Of a stretch of DNA of 6,465 nucleotides, positions 1 to 5,840 are shown piece by piece. The notes below the pieces were generated by a model. It saw only the letters and a list, made by a program, of their open reading frames with translations, was not told where the DNA came from and did not search any database. The number at the start of each line of letters is the position of its first letter. Position 1 is the first letter of the stretch. Origin of the DNA: an uncultured Candidatus Competibacteraceae bacterium (lineage in GTDB: Bacteria; Pseudomonadota; Gammaproteobacteria; Competibacterales; Competibacteraceae); the NCBI GenBank assembly GCA_937872125.1, contig CALMNY010000435.1, positions 1 to 6,465 on the forward strand, read 5' to 3'. The translations under genes and the position numbers were made by a program.

Positions 1-142
1 CCCGATAACCGCGGCTTTCCTGGCTGAGGATAACCTCGATGCGCGCGGGAGCTGCGGGCGCCGTCCTGCTGATGACGAGCATCAGCACGCTCAGGCCAAC
101 CGCCAACCGCCATCGCCTGCATTTTGTGATGGTAATAGCCAA
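1..142 (-). CDS. Exported protein, probable ABC-type substrate-binding protein (N-terminus only)
   Basis: Only the first 47 codons are in the window; the gene runs off the left edge. Reading from a TTG at 142, the frame gives a basic N-region (Lys-Cys-Arg-Arg-Trp-Arg, residues 7-12), a hydrophobic core (about 13-25) and an Ala/Pro-rich probable cleavage region (AAPA, 30-33). A mature start ARIEVILSQESRGYR follows. A signal peptide followed by a short beta strand ending in Leu-Ser is how many periplasmic binding proteins of the ABC_sub_bind type begin, and such genes are known beside TonB receptors. An AAGGAG lies at 161-156, 13 bases before the TTG, which is rather far, so the exact start is uncertain. 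An ATG at 122 is in another frame that shows no signal peptide. The gene follows the receptor by 60 bases on the same strand, so it is probably in the same operon. The exported nature is fairly clear; the family is inferred from very little sequence. Confidence 0.5.
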   Translation of the reverse strand, partial: MAITITKCRRWRLAVGLSVLMLVISRTAPAAPARIEVILSQESRGYR

Positions 143-202
143 TTCGGCCGGTCAACTCCTTTATCAGCCCCACCGCCTCCCAACCGCTCGCATCGGTAAC
201 GG

Positions 203-2164
203 TTAAAAAGGCCAGTCCACCGTCAGAAACACCTGGCGCCCCACCGTGGTAGTGTTCTGGTAACTGACCTGATCGTCGAGCAGGTTGTGAATGTTGAGCG
301 CGATACTACCGGCGCGTCCGCCCCCCTTCAGCTTCCGAGCCAGCCGGAGGTCGAGATAGCGGGTGGGCGGAACCCGCGTGCCGCCCTCCAACCATTCCAT
401 GCTGCTGACGTAATTGAAGCCGAGCGACCCGCTGAGGCGGTCGTTGAAGTCGTGCGTCACCAACAGGTCCGCAATGTGGCGCGGCGCACTCTCCGTATAG
501 CGGACGCCCTGTGGGTTGTCGCTGTCGATGTCGGTATACGCGTAGGCCAAACGCACGGTGGTGGCGGGGGTCAGGCGCCAGCGCGTTTGCGCTTCAAACC
601 CGGTCAGCGTCGCCCAACCCCCATTGACGGTTTGCAGGGGAACCTGGTCGACCAGCGCGTTGAGAAGGTCGTCGGTCCGATCGTGAAACACCCGCAGGTC
701 GACGGTCAGCCCCCCGTCGGGAAAAGACCCCAGATAGCCGATTTCCCGGCTCAAGAGGGTTTCCGCGCGCAAACCGCCCGCTTGGTCCCAGAGATCGTTG
801 CGCCAGGTCTCCTCCAAAAAACCGGGGACGCGAACCGCCCGCGACAAACCCCACCGCAGCGTCTGCCGGTCGGCCAAGCGGTAGTTGATGGCCAGCCGGG
901 GTGACCCGTAGTAGGCGTCGGTCAGGCTGTGATGTTCCAACATGGCCCCGACGTTGACCAACCACCGCAGGCTCGGGCGGTATTCCCAATTGCCGAACAC
1001 CCGCGCGTGGCGGTTTTCCGGCGCGTTCCGCCACGGCGAACCGGACAGCCCCGCCACGCGATCCTCGGCCTCCACCTCGTCCAGGCGGGCGCTCGCGCCC
1101 ACGATCAAGCGCGTGGCTTCGGACGGCGCCCAACTCCGGCGGACCTCGGCGTCGTACCGCCGTACCGAATAGGCGCGTTCGTCCAGGAAGCCGCCGCACC
1201 GGGCGGTGCGACGATAGGCGGACGAGGCGTCCAGTTGCGTGTAATACAGTTGGAATAAGGTTTGTTCGGCGGTGCTGGGATTGTATTCCAGCCGAAACTG
1301 CGCGTAGCCGTCGTCGATCGGGCGACGGTGCGGGGGGATACACGTGCCGAAAACCGGCGCGTTACCTTCGTCGAACCCGTAACCGTATTCGCCGGTTTTA
1401 TAGCCGGCCAAAGCGGTCATTTGGAGGGTGGCGGAGGGGCGCGCGTCCAGCCGGCCAGCCAAATAGCGCACCTGTTTGCTGTCGGCTCGGTGATTCACCC
1501 CGTCGTCTTCCCGAAACGCAGCGGACAATCGGTAATCGACCCGGTCGCTGGTTCCACCGTAACGACCGTAGACGTCTCGGATCCCGTTGTTACCGACCCG
1601 CGACTGCAGGTAGGTTCCCCGATCTTCCGCCGCTTGCCGGGTGGTGATGCTGATCGTGGCCAGAAACGCATTGGCGCCGTCGGTCACCGCGTTGGAACCC
1701 CGCACGAACTCGATCCGCTCGATGTCTTCCACCTCCAGCGGCAACGTCGCCCAATGGGTGCCGCCAAACACGGGATCGTACACCGAGCGGCCGTCCACCA
1801 ACACCTGCATCCGATGCATGTAGCCCCCGTTGAGCCCATGGTAGCTCACCACCGGGGCGAGGCTGCTTTCGTAGGCGACCACGGCGCCGGCGACCCGCCG
1901 CATCAATTCGGGAATCTCCCGCACGCCCATGGCGCGAATGAGTTCCCGATCGATCACCGTGACGGCCACGGGGGCATCGCCGAGCGGTTGCACTAGATGG
2001 GTCGGAGAAATCACGACCGGCAACTCCTGCAAAAACTCATTCTCCGACGCATCGGCCGCCGCCGCGCCAGCGCCGCCCGGGTCAATCCCTCCTCCGCAGA
2101 TCCCCAGGAGCATCAGGGAAGGCAGCCAATCCCTGCGCGGGCAAAGCCGGATGACGTGGTGCAT
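203..2164 (-). CDS. TonB-dependent outer-membrane receptor
   Basis: Outer-membrane gated beta-barrel that imports a scarce ligand using energy from TonB-ExbB-ExbD. The 653 residues are a normal length for the family. Visible in order: an N-terminal export signal (hydrophobic LPSLMLLGI near 14-22, then an Ala/Gly-rich stretch to about 38); a TonB-box-like ELPVVIS at 47-53; a plug domain at about 60-176 with VTVIDRELI, the conserved VLVDGRSVYDPVFGG (121-135) and VEDIERIEFVRGSNAV (145-160); then the barrel. It ends with NIHNLLDDQVSYQ (624-636) and a terminal aromatic strand VFLTVDWPF, the usual Bam recognition end. The only cysteines after the signal are Cys275 and Cys323, both in probable outer loops. 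The start lies 9 bases after the esterase stop with only a weak AGG ribosome site, which suggests coupled translation. The ligand (metal chelate, vitamin, sugar or other) cannot be read from the sequence. No regulator or Fur-like box is seen. The family assignment is firm. Confidence 0.95.
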   Translation of the reverse strand: MHHVIRLCPRRDWLPSLMLLGICGGGIDPGGAGAAAADASENEFLQELPVVISPTHLVQPLGDAPVAVTVIDRELIRAMGVREIPELMRRVAGAVVAYESSLAPVVSYHGLNGGYMHRMQVLVDGRSVYDPVFGGTHWATLPLEVEDIERIEFVRGSNAVTDGANAFLATISITTRQAAEDRGTYLQSRVGNNGIRDVYGRYGGTSDRVDYRLSAAFREDDGVNHRADSKQVRYLAGRLDARPSATLQMTALAGYKTGEYGYGFDEGNAPVFGTCIPPHRRPIDDGYAQFRLEYNPSTAEQTLFQLYYTQLDASSAYRRTARCGGFLDERAYSVRRYDAEVRRSWAPSEATRLIVGASARLDEVEAEDRVAGLSGSPWRNAPENRHARVFGNWEYRPSLRWLVNVGAMLEHHSLTDAYYGSPRLAINYRLADRQTLRWGLSRAVRVPGFLEETWRNDLWDQAGGLRAETLLSREIGYLGSFPDGGLTVDLRVFHDRTDDLLNALVDQVPLQTVNGGWATLTGFEAQTRWRLTPATTVRLAYAYTDIDSDNPQGVRYTESAPRHIADLLVTHDFNDRLSGSLGFNYVSSMEWLEGGTRVPPTRYLDLRLARKLKGGGRAGSIALNIHNLLDDQVSYQNTTTVGRQVFLTVDWPF

Positions 2165-2173
2165 GAGGAGCGC

Positions 2174-3160
2174 CTATGGTGCGTTGAGTCCCCAAAATCG
2201 GCCGATGTGATAGCTGGCGCAGATCCCGACCGGCAGGAGGTAATCGGCCGCCTGCCCGCACGCGTCTTCCGCCGTGCCGGGCGCGATCGGGGCGCCGTGA
2301 CCCATGCCAGGGATGGTGTAGGTTTCCACCCAACTAACGTCCGCTGCATCCTGGTACACCCGATGCAAAGCCCCGTTCACCGTCTTTTCGCTCGCCGGGG
2401 TTTGATCGATACCCAACACCTGGGTCCATTGCTCCAGGAGTTCCCGGGCATTATCCGGGTCCACCACCCAGTCCGCCTCGCCGTGCCAGATGGAGACCCG
2501 CGGTCGACGCCGCTCGAGCGGACCCGCCGCGCCGGTCGCCCGACGGACGGCTTCTCCCCATGCCGCCGGTTCCCAATCCCGGCCTACCCATTGACACCAC
2601 AAGGCGCTGAACAGGCCCGACGCGCATCCATAGGGAACGCCGGCCAGGATGGCGCCGCCGGCAAACACCTCCGGGTAGGTCGCCAAGAGCACCGCCGCCA
2701 TCGCACCCCCCGCCGACAGGCCCGTGACCTGGATTTTTTGCGGATCAATCGGATGATCGGCTTGCATTCGGACGATCATTTGCCGGATCGAGAGGGCTTC
2801 CCCGCGGTCGCGCGCCGTATCTTCCGGTTCGAACCAGTTGAAACACAGCGAGCTGTTGTTGTCAGCTTGCTGCTCTGGCATCAGCAAGGCGAATCCCCAG
2901 CGGTCGGCGTACCGCATCCAGCCGCTGGCCTCCGCGTAAGGCACGGCGGTTTGGTTGCACCCGTGCAGCACCACGACCAGGGGCGCTGGCCGGCGTAAGC
3001 CATCGGGGAGATAACGGAACATCCGCAGCTGGCCGGGGTTGGTACCGAAGTCGGTGACCTCGGTGGGGACGCCGGCGACGCTGCCGAGGCTAAAACCCGC
3101 CGCGAGCAGGGCAAGAACAACCCGCGCACGGTGGATCAAACGATTCCAAAGTAGATGCAT
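2174..3160 (-). CDS. Secreted PHB depolymerase-family esterase
   Basis: Alpha/beta-hydrolase of the PHB depolymerase / LpqC-like esterase family, which hydrolyses short polyhydroxyalkanoate, feruloyl or related esters outside the cytoplasm. The 328 residues start with a signal peptide (RARVVLALLAAGFSLGSVAG, about 11-30). Catalytic features are all present: oxyanion-region LVVVLHGCNQT (61-71), nucleophile motif GLSAGG with Ser149, probable acid Asp230 in HGEADWVV, and His288 in GMGHGAP. The C-terminal SYHIGRFWGL is typical of the family. No separate substrate-binding or linker domain follows, unlike classic extracellular PHB depolymerases, so it is a single-domain enzyme and true PHB activity is not shown. 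GGGGAG lies 8 bases before the ATG at 3160, which supports this start. It is the first gene of the minus-strand run and precedes the TonB receptor by 9 bases, suggesting that its product or substrate is linked to the receptor's ligand. Family firm, substrate unknown. Confidence 0.9.
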   Translation of the reverse strand: MHLLWNRLIHRARVVLALLAAGFSLGSVAGVPTEVTDFGTNPGQLRMFRYLPDGLRRPAPLVVVLHGCNQTAVPYAEASGWMRYADRWGFALLMPEQQADNNSSLCFNWFEPEDTARDRGEALSIRQMIVRMQADHPIDPQKIQVTGLSAGGAMAAVLLATYPEVFAGGAILAGVPYGCASGLFSALWCQWVGRDWEPAAWGEAVRRATGAAGPLERRRPRVSIWHGEADWVVDPDNARELLEQWTQVLGIDQTPASEKTVNGALHRVYQDAADVSWVETYTIPGMGHGAPIAPGTAEDACGQAADYLLPVGICASYHIGRFWGLNAP

Positions 3161-3308
3161 GCTAGGGTCTCCCCTGGCTCGCCAAGGACGGGGGCGGTAA
3201 ATTGAAGGCGATCTGTTTTAATGATGGTCGAACCCGCAGTTTTTTCTACTTTCGGGCCACCTGACCGATGGTTCCGGTCGCCGCTCGACCCTGTAGCCGA
3301 TAAGCATC

Positions 3309-3929
3309 ATGTCCGCCGCCAAGAAACAAGCCGCCGCCCTCCACGCCCTGTTGATGGAACGCTTCCCCCAGGCGTTTCCCCAGGATTACGACACCCTTCT
3401 CCCGCTCAAGCTCGACATCGAGGCGGACCTCCGCGAACGGCTGATCGCCCTGGGGGAGCCGGTCGATCCCGACCTGTTGCGGCGGGTGCTGGCCAATCAC
3501 ACCGGGCGGGCCGGTTACCTGCTGGCGCTGCTGCACCGGCCCGACGGCCGGCGCTACGACCTGGACGGTCGTCCGGCGGGGACGGTAGACGAAGCCGCCC
3601 GCGCCGAGGCCATCCGGCTGTTAGCGGCCCACCAGCAGCGCCAGCACGATGCCGCCACCCGCCGCCGTCGGCAGCGGGCGCTGGAACAGCAGCAGCAGGC
3701 GGCCAAGGCCGCGCGGATCGCCGAACGGGAGCGGCGGGCCGCCGAAAAGCAGCGGCGGCGCGAGGAAAACGAGCGCAACCGGCGGCGCAATCTGGAGCGC
3801 AAAGCCGCCGAGGAGCAGGCGCGCGCGGCGGCGCGCCCCGCCGGCGGTCCACAGCCCGTGCCGACGGTGATCCGCAAGCAGCGGCGGGGCGATCCCAGAG
3901 AAATCCGTTCGAAGGACCGAAAGGAGTAG
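3309..3929 (+). CDS. ProQ/FinO-family RNA chaperone
   Basis: Cytoplasmic RNA-binding protein of the ProQ/FinO family; members bind structured sRNAs and mRNA 3' ends, and plasmid FinO controls conjugation through antisense RNA. The FinO domain covers about residues 8-107: ALHALLMERFPQAF (10-23), LKLDIEADL (33-41), a helix pair with RERLIALGEPVDPDLLRRVLANHT, then GYLLALL (69-75) and the diagnostic RRYDLDGRPAGTV (81-93). From about 108 to 206 comes a tail rich in Arg, Glu, Gln and Ala, probably a long charged helix or coiled coil followed by a basic end (VIRKQRRGDPREIR). No Tudor-like C-terminal domain as in E. coli ProQ is seen, so the architecture is closer to the short FinO/RocC type. The ribosome site is weak (GATAAG) and no convincing promoter is visible in 3161-3308. 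It converges with the unknown gene at 4167. A decayed copy of part of its domain follows at 3947. Family firm; chromosomal versus plasmid role unknown. Confidence 0.92.
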   Translation: MSAAKKQAAALHALLMERFPQAFPQDYDTLLPLKLDIEADLRERLIALGEPVDPDLLRRVLANHTGRAGYLLALLHRPDGRRYDLDGRPAGTVDEAARAEAIRLLAAHQQRQHDAATRRRRQRALEQQQQAAKAARIAERERRAAEKQRRREENERNRRRNLERKAAEEQARAAARPAGGPQPVPTVIRKQRRGDPREIRSKDRKE

Positions 3930-3946
3930 CACGCGCACCTTGGGCG

Positions 3947-4017
3947 AAGGCTTTCCCCAGGCGTTTCCCCGGGATTGCGACGCCCTTCTGCCGCGCGAGC
4001 CCGACATCGCGGCAGGC
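3947..4017 (+). pseudogene. Remnant of a second ProQ/FinO domain
   Basis: This stretch aligns without gaps to 3358-3428 inside the intact ProQ/FinO gene: 59 of 71 bases agree by eye. Translated from 3949 it reads GFPQAFPRDCDALLPREPDI, matching residues 18-37 of the intact protein (RFPQAFPQDYDTLLPLKLDI). The match stops abruptly at about 4017; the helices and the RYDLDG motif that should follow are absent. Its frame differs from the intact gene, whose stop is 17 bases upstream. A TTG at 3940 could open a frame to 4194, but the rest of that frame has no FinO character. The AAGGAG at 3921-3926 is simply the last two codons (Lys-Glu) of the intact gene. Most likely a broken tandem duplicate or the relic of a recombined paralog; expression is doubtful. 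Confidence 0.75.
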
Positions 4018-4063
4018 GCGGCGTGCTCCTCGACTCCGCATCACCCAAACCGGACCGGGCCAG

Positions 4064-4075
4064 GTGGCCGGCCAC
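4064..4075. repeat. 12-bp perfect palindrome
   Basis: GTGGCCGGCCAC is its own reverse complement, in the convergent spacer between the ProQ/FinO gene and the unknown minus-strand gene. It could be a protein-binding site or chance in GC-rich DNA. Nothing else ties it to a function. Confidence 0.4.
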
Positions 4076-4091
4076 GGTGCGCCGCTCCGCT

Positions 4092-4132
4092 CGAACCGGG
4101 GGGCCGCCGGCCGATACCGGGCATCCGGTTCG
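4092..4132. repeat. Inverted repeat CGAACCGG / CCGGTTCG in convergent spacer
   Basis: Perfect 8-base arms at 4092-4099 and 4125-4132 enclose 25 bases that are themselves GC-rich and able to fold. It lies between two genes that end facing each other, where a bidirectional terminator would be expected. No T-run follows on either strand, so it is not a classic intrinsic terminator. It may act as an mRNA 3'-end stabiliser or a ProQ/FinO-type target structure; both are inference. Confidence 0.4.
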
Positions 4133-4150
4133 GGCGCGGGTTACCGCCCG
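4131..4150 (-). terminator. Possible 3'-end hairpin of the unknown minus-strand gene
   Basis: CGGGCG (4131-4136) pairs with CGCCCG (4145-4150) across an 8-base loop. An alternative stem is GCGG/CCGC at 4136-4139 and 4144-4147. On the minus strand it starts 16 bases past the stop codon at 4167. The position suits a terminator or 3' stem, but there is no U-tract, so intrinsic termination is doubtful. Confidence 0.3.
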
Positions 4151-4166
4151 CCAACGGTCACCGTAC

Positions 4167-4982
4167 TCAGAGCATCGGCCCGACGCGAACGTAGACCACG
4201 GTCGGTTTGGGCAGGACGGCGGCGAACGGATTCCAGGGCGGGCGAGGACGGGCGACGTCTTCGGGCGTGGGAATCCGAAAGATCTGCTGGCGATCCGGCG
4301 TCCCGTAATCGACCTGGACGGTTTTCAGGGCGGTCAGGTCGCGGACGTACAGGATTTGCGCTGAGGGCCGGGGACCGTCGGGCAGCTTGACGCCGGGCAG
4401 CACCGTCACCACCGCCCGCAGATGGGCGAACTCGGGCTCCGTCAGCAGGCGTTCCAGGCACTCGGGATGCCGGGTGATTTCGGCGAACCGCAGCGGCGGT
4501 TCCGGAGTGACCGGGTGGCCGGCCTCTTCCAGATAGCGCACGACGTGGTCCTGGATGCGCGCGGCGACGCTCGCCGCTGTGTACAGCTTGTTGATCCAGA
4601 GCACTTCAACCTGGGGCAGGAGATCGAGCGACAGCTGCCGGCCCGAGGCCAGAACCCGCCCGAACGCCGTGGTGGCCCGGCCGCCGATGGCGCGCCAGCC
4701 CTGCTGTTGCGCCCGGTGCAGCGCCTGACCCAGCAGCCCCGTCGCGGTGACGCCATACAGCAGCGAGACGCCGCCACTCGGCAGGCGCAGATTCGGATTC
4801 GGCACCGGCGCATCCGGTAACGGTACGCTCGGCGGCGTCGGCGCGTCGGCGGGCAGGAACAAGGCCGTCAGCAGGGTCGGCCCAAAGGCGCGAAACCCCG
4901 TCGGACCTGCCGGTTTGACCGGTGGTCGTCCCCGAGCGCGGCCCGGCGAACGGCTCGGTGGCGTTCCCTCTGGCGTGGACAT
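4167..4982 (-). CDS. Unrecognised protein with proline-rich N-terminus
   Basis: I do not recognise this 271-residue protein. Residues 1-68 are Pro/Ala/Arg-rich and probably disordered. They hold one short hydrophobic patch (FGPTLLTALFLP, 33-44) that is too short and badly placed to be a clear signal peptide or membrane helix. From about 70 it looks globular and mixed alpha/beta: a Gly-rich helix region (GVTATGLLGQALHRAQQQGW), LPQVEVLWINKLYTAASVAARI (122-143), a helix ending in LEEAG, then HPECLERLLTEPEF, a strand AVVTVLPGVKLP (190-201), AQILYVRDL (208-216) and a terminal strand TVVYVRVGPML. A single Cys is at 175. The ATG at 4982 is preferred over one at 5120: a good sigma70-like promoter (5034-5062) lies between them, and the 46 residues upstream look like non-coding DNA. 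It has no clear Shine-Dalgarno. It is divergent from the tandem HTH genes and may be controlled by them. It is a real gene by codon use and length, with no assigned function. Confidence 0.8.
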   Translation of the reverse strand: MSTPEGTPPSRSPGRARGRPPVKPAGPTGFRAFGPTLLTALFLPADAPTPPSVPLPDAPVPNPNLRLPSGGVSLLYGVTATGLLGQALHRAQQQGWRAIGGRATTAFGRVLASGRQLSLDLLPQVEVLWINKLYTAASVAARIQDHVVRYLEEAGHPVTPEPPLRFAEITRHPECLERLLTEPEFAHLRAVVTVLPGVKLPDGPRPSAQILYVRDLTALKTVQVDYGTPDRQQIFRIPTPEDVARPRPPWNPFAAVLPKPTVVYVRVGPML

Positions 4983-5033
4983 AAGCGGTCGCTGAGTGGA
5001 TGGGAAGCAGTGATTATTCTTGGTTAAACCCGT

Positions 5034-5062
5034 ATTCAAAAGTGCTGGCCTGGCCCGGTCAA
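5034..5062 (-). promoter_or_regulatory. Sigma70-like promoter for the unknown minus-strand gene
   Basis: On the minus strand TTGACC (5062-5057, 5 of 6 to consensus) is followed after exactly 17 bases by TTGAAT (5039-5034, 4 of 6). Transcription would start near 5027 and give a leader of about 45 bases before the ATG at 4982. The promoter sits in the divergent spacer next to the HTH genes, so autoregulation or cross-regulation is possible. Confidence 0.6.
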
Positions 5063-5106
5063 CGCAGCTCAACCGTAGGACTGATCGTAACATAGCGGGC
5101 GTGCGA

Positions 5107-5135
5107 TGTTTATCGGCCATGCTTTTGCTTATACT
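5107..5135 (+). promoter_or_regulatory. Possible promoter for the tandem HTH genes
   Basis: TATACT at 5130-5135 matches the -10 consensus at 5 of 6 positions, in an AT-rich patch (5123-5146) unusual for this window. It is preceded by a TGC triplet close to the extended -10 position. The base run at -35 spacing (TGTTTA, 5107-5112) is poor. A start near 5142 would give a leader of about 27 bases to the ATG at 5169. Confidence 0.4.
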
Positions 5136-5168
5136 TTATCTCTTTTTCCGCCCCCCGTTGGAGCCGCC

Positions 5169-5840
5169 ATGCCCCTCCCCACCGCGCCGGAATCCCGCCT
5201 GCTCGACCTCGAACTGCTTGATTTGAGCGACCGCCCCGTTTGCGGTCGCGACGTGCTGGTGCTCCAGCAGTGGTTCGGGCTGACCCAGACCGAGATGTGC
5301 TATCTGCTCGGCTTGAGCGTGCCCAAATGGAACCATTACCTGAACCACCCCGACGCGCCGCTGAACGATCCCACCGTGGCGTTGCTGGTCTGGTTGCTGG
5401 CCACCTGCCCCGAAACCCGGTTCCTGCCGCGGTTCCCCGAACCGGCTGAAGTCCTGCCGCTGTACCTGGAGACCGCCCGACAGAGCACCAAGCGGCTGGG
5501 CGCCATCCGCAAAACCAAACTGGGTAAAACGGCCTTCGGCTTGTTGGTGGGGCGGGAGGTCACCAGCGCCAACCGGTGGTTGGCGGAACACCAGACGCGG
5601 TTGCCCAGCCCGCAGGTGTATCGCCTGCTGTTCGTACTGCGCAACGTCCTGTGGGCCCACGGCGTGTCGGGCTTCGACGCCTGGGTCGAGCGCGTCGAAC
5701 TGGAGGCGGCGGCGCGCGGCCTGACCCTGTCGTCCCGCATGACCTCGTGGTCGCGGATGCGCCCCGGCGGCGACCCGCCGCCGGGGCGCGAGCGCCGGCG
5801 GTCCGGCCCCGCCAAACCCGCCGAGCCGGCGCCCGCCTGA
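5169..5840 (+). CDS. Tandem HTH-like regulator, copy A
   Basis: Predicted 223-residue DNA-binding-type protein; no named family recognised. The start at 5169 is chosen over an in-frame ATG at 5106 because GGAG (5160-5163) sits 5 bases before it, the -10-like box lies upstream, and the paralog aligns only from here. Residues 26-80 contain GRDVLVLQQWFGLTQTEMC, YLLGLSVPKWNHYL (45-58) and LNDPTVALLVWLL (65-77), reading like an XRE-type helix-turn-helix with a following helix. A conserved PE...LP.FPEP segment follows at 81-92. Residues about 120-164 (TAFGLLVGREVTSANRWLAE, then LPSPQVYRLLFVLRNVL) repeat the same pattern, suggesting two HTH-like units in one chain. The end (about 196-223) is Pro/Arg-rich and disordered. 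The stop shares a base with the next gene's start. Role as a transcription or replication/transfer regulator is inference; a DNA target is not known. Confidence 0.85.
   Translation: MPLPTAPESRLLDLELLDLSDRPVCGRDVLVLQQWFGLTQTEMCYLLGLSVPKWNHYLNHPDAPLNDPTVALLVWLLATCPETRFLPRFPEPAEVLPLYLETARQSTKRLGAIRKTKLGKTAFGLLVGREVTSANRWLAEHQTRLPSPQVYRLLFVLRNVLWAHGVSGFDAWVERVELEAAARGLTLSSRMTSWSRMRPGGDPPPGRERRRSGPAKPAEPAPA
5759..5789 (+). repeat. 14-bp perfect hairpin with 3-base loop inside HTH gene A
   Basis: Bases 5759-5772 (GCGCCCCGGCGGCG) are the exact reverse complement of 5776-5789, with loop ACC. The hairpin falls in the codons for the disordered Pro/Arg-rich tail of copy A, about 50 bases before the stop/start junction with copy B. 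All stem pairs are G-C, so the RNA form would be extremely stable. It could slow ribosomes, shape coupling to the next gene or stabilise a processed end; all of these are inference. Confidence 0.7.
5792..5832 (+). repeat. Inverted repeat GCGCCGGC / GCCGGCGC before the A/B junction
   Basis: Perfect 8-base arms at 5792-5799 and 5825-5832 with a 25-base loop, directly after the 14-bp hairpin and ending 5 bases before the stop codon of copy A. It would occupy the place where a ribosome site for copy B would otherwise lie. It may simply reflect GC-rich coding of a low-complexity tail. Confidence 0.45.

Noticed and set aside
287..1996. Plus-strand open frames opposite the TonB receptor
   Set aside because: Antisense to a gene with a complete plug and barrel pattern; no domain features.
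3263..3279. GACCG / CGGTC hairpin upstream of the ProQ/FinO gene
   Set aside because: Only five pairs, no T-run after it; too weak to call a terminator or operator.
3818..3837. GGCGCGC / GCGCGCC hairpin in the ProQ/FinO gene tail
   Set aside because: Falls in low-complexity Ala/Arg codons (GCG, CGC), where such pairing is expected by chance.
4120..4150. GGTTCG followed by GC-rich stem, resembling a tRNA T-arm
   Set aside because: No anticodon arm, D-arm or acceptor stem can be assembled around it.
3940..4194. TTG-started small gene containing the FinO-like fragment
   Set aside because: Only about 20 residues resemble FinO, the rest is random-looking, it overlaps the end of the facing gene, and the AAGGAG before it belongs to the last codons of the ProQ/FinO gene.
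3221..4390. 389-codon plus-strand open frame spanning the ProQ/FinO gene and spacer
   Set aside because: Low-complexity Arg/Pro/Ala translation in a shifted frame of the ProQ/FinO gene and then antisense to the unknown gene; a shadow.
4983..5120. 46-residue N-terminal extension of the unknown gene from the ATG at 5120
   Set aside because: The best promoter of the spacer lies inside it and its composition differs from the rest of the protein; the ATG at 4982 is preferred.
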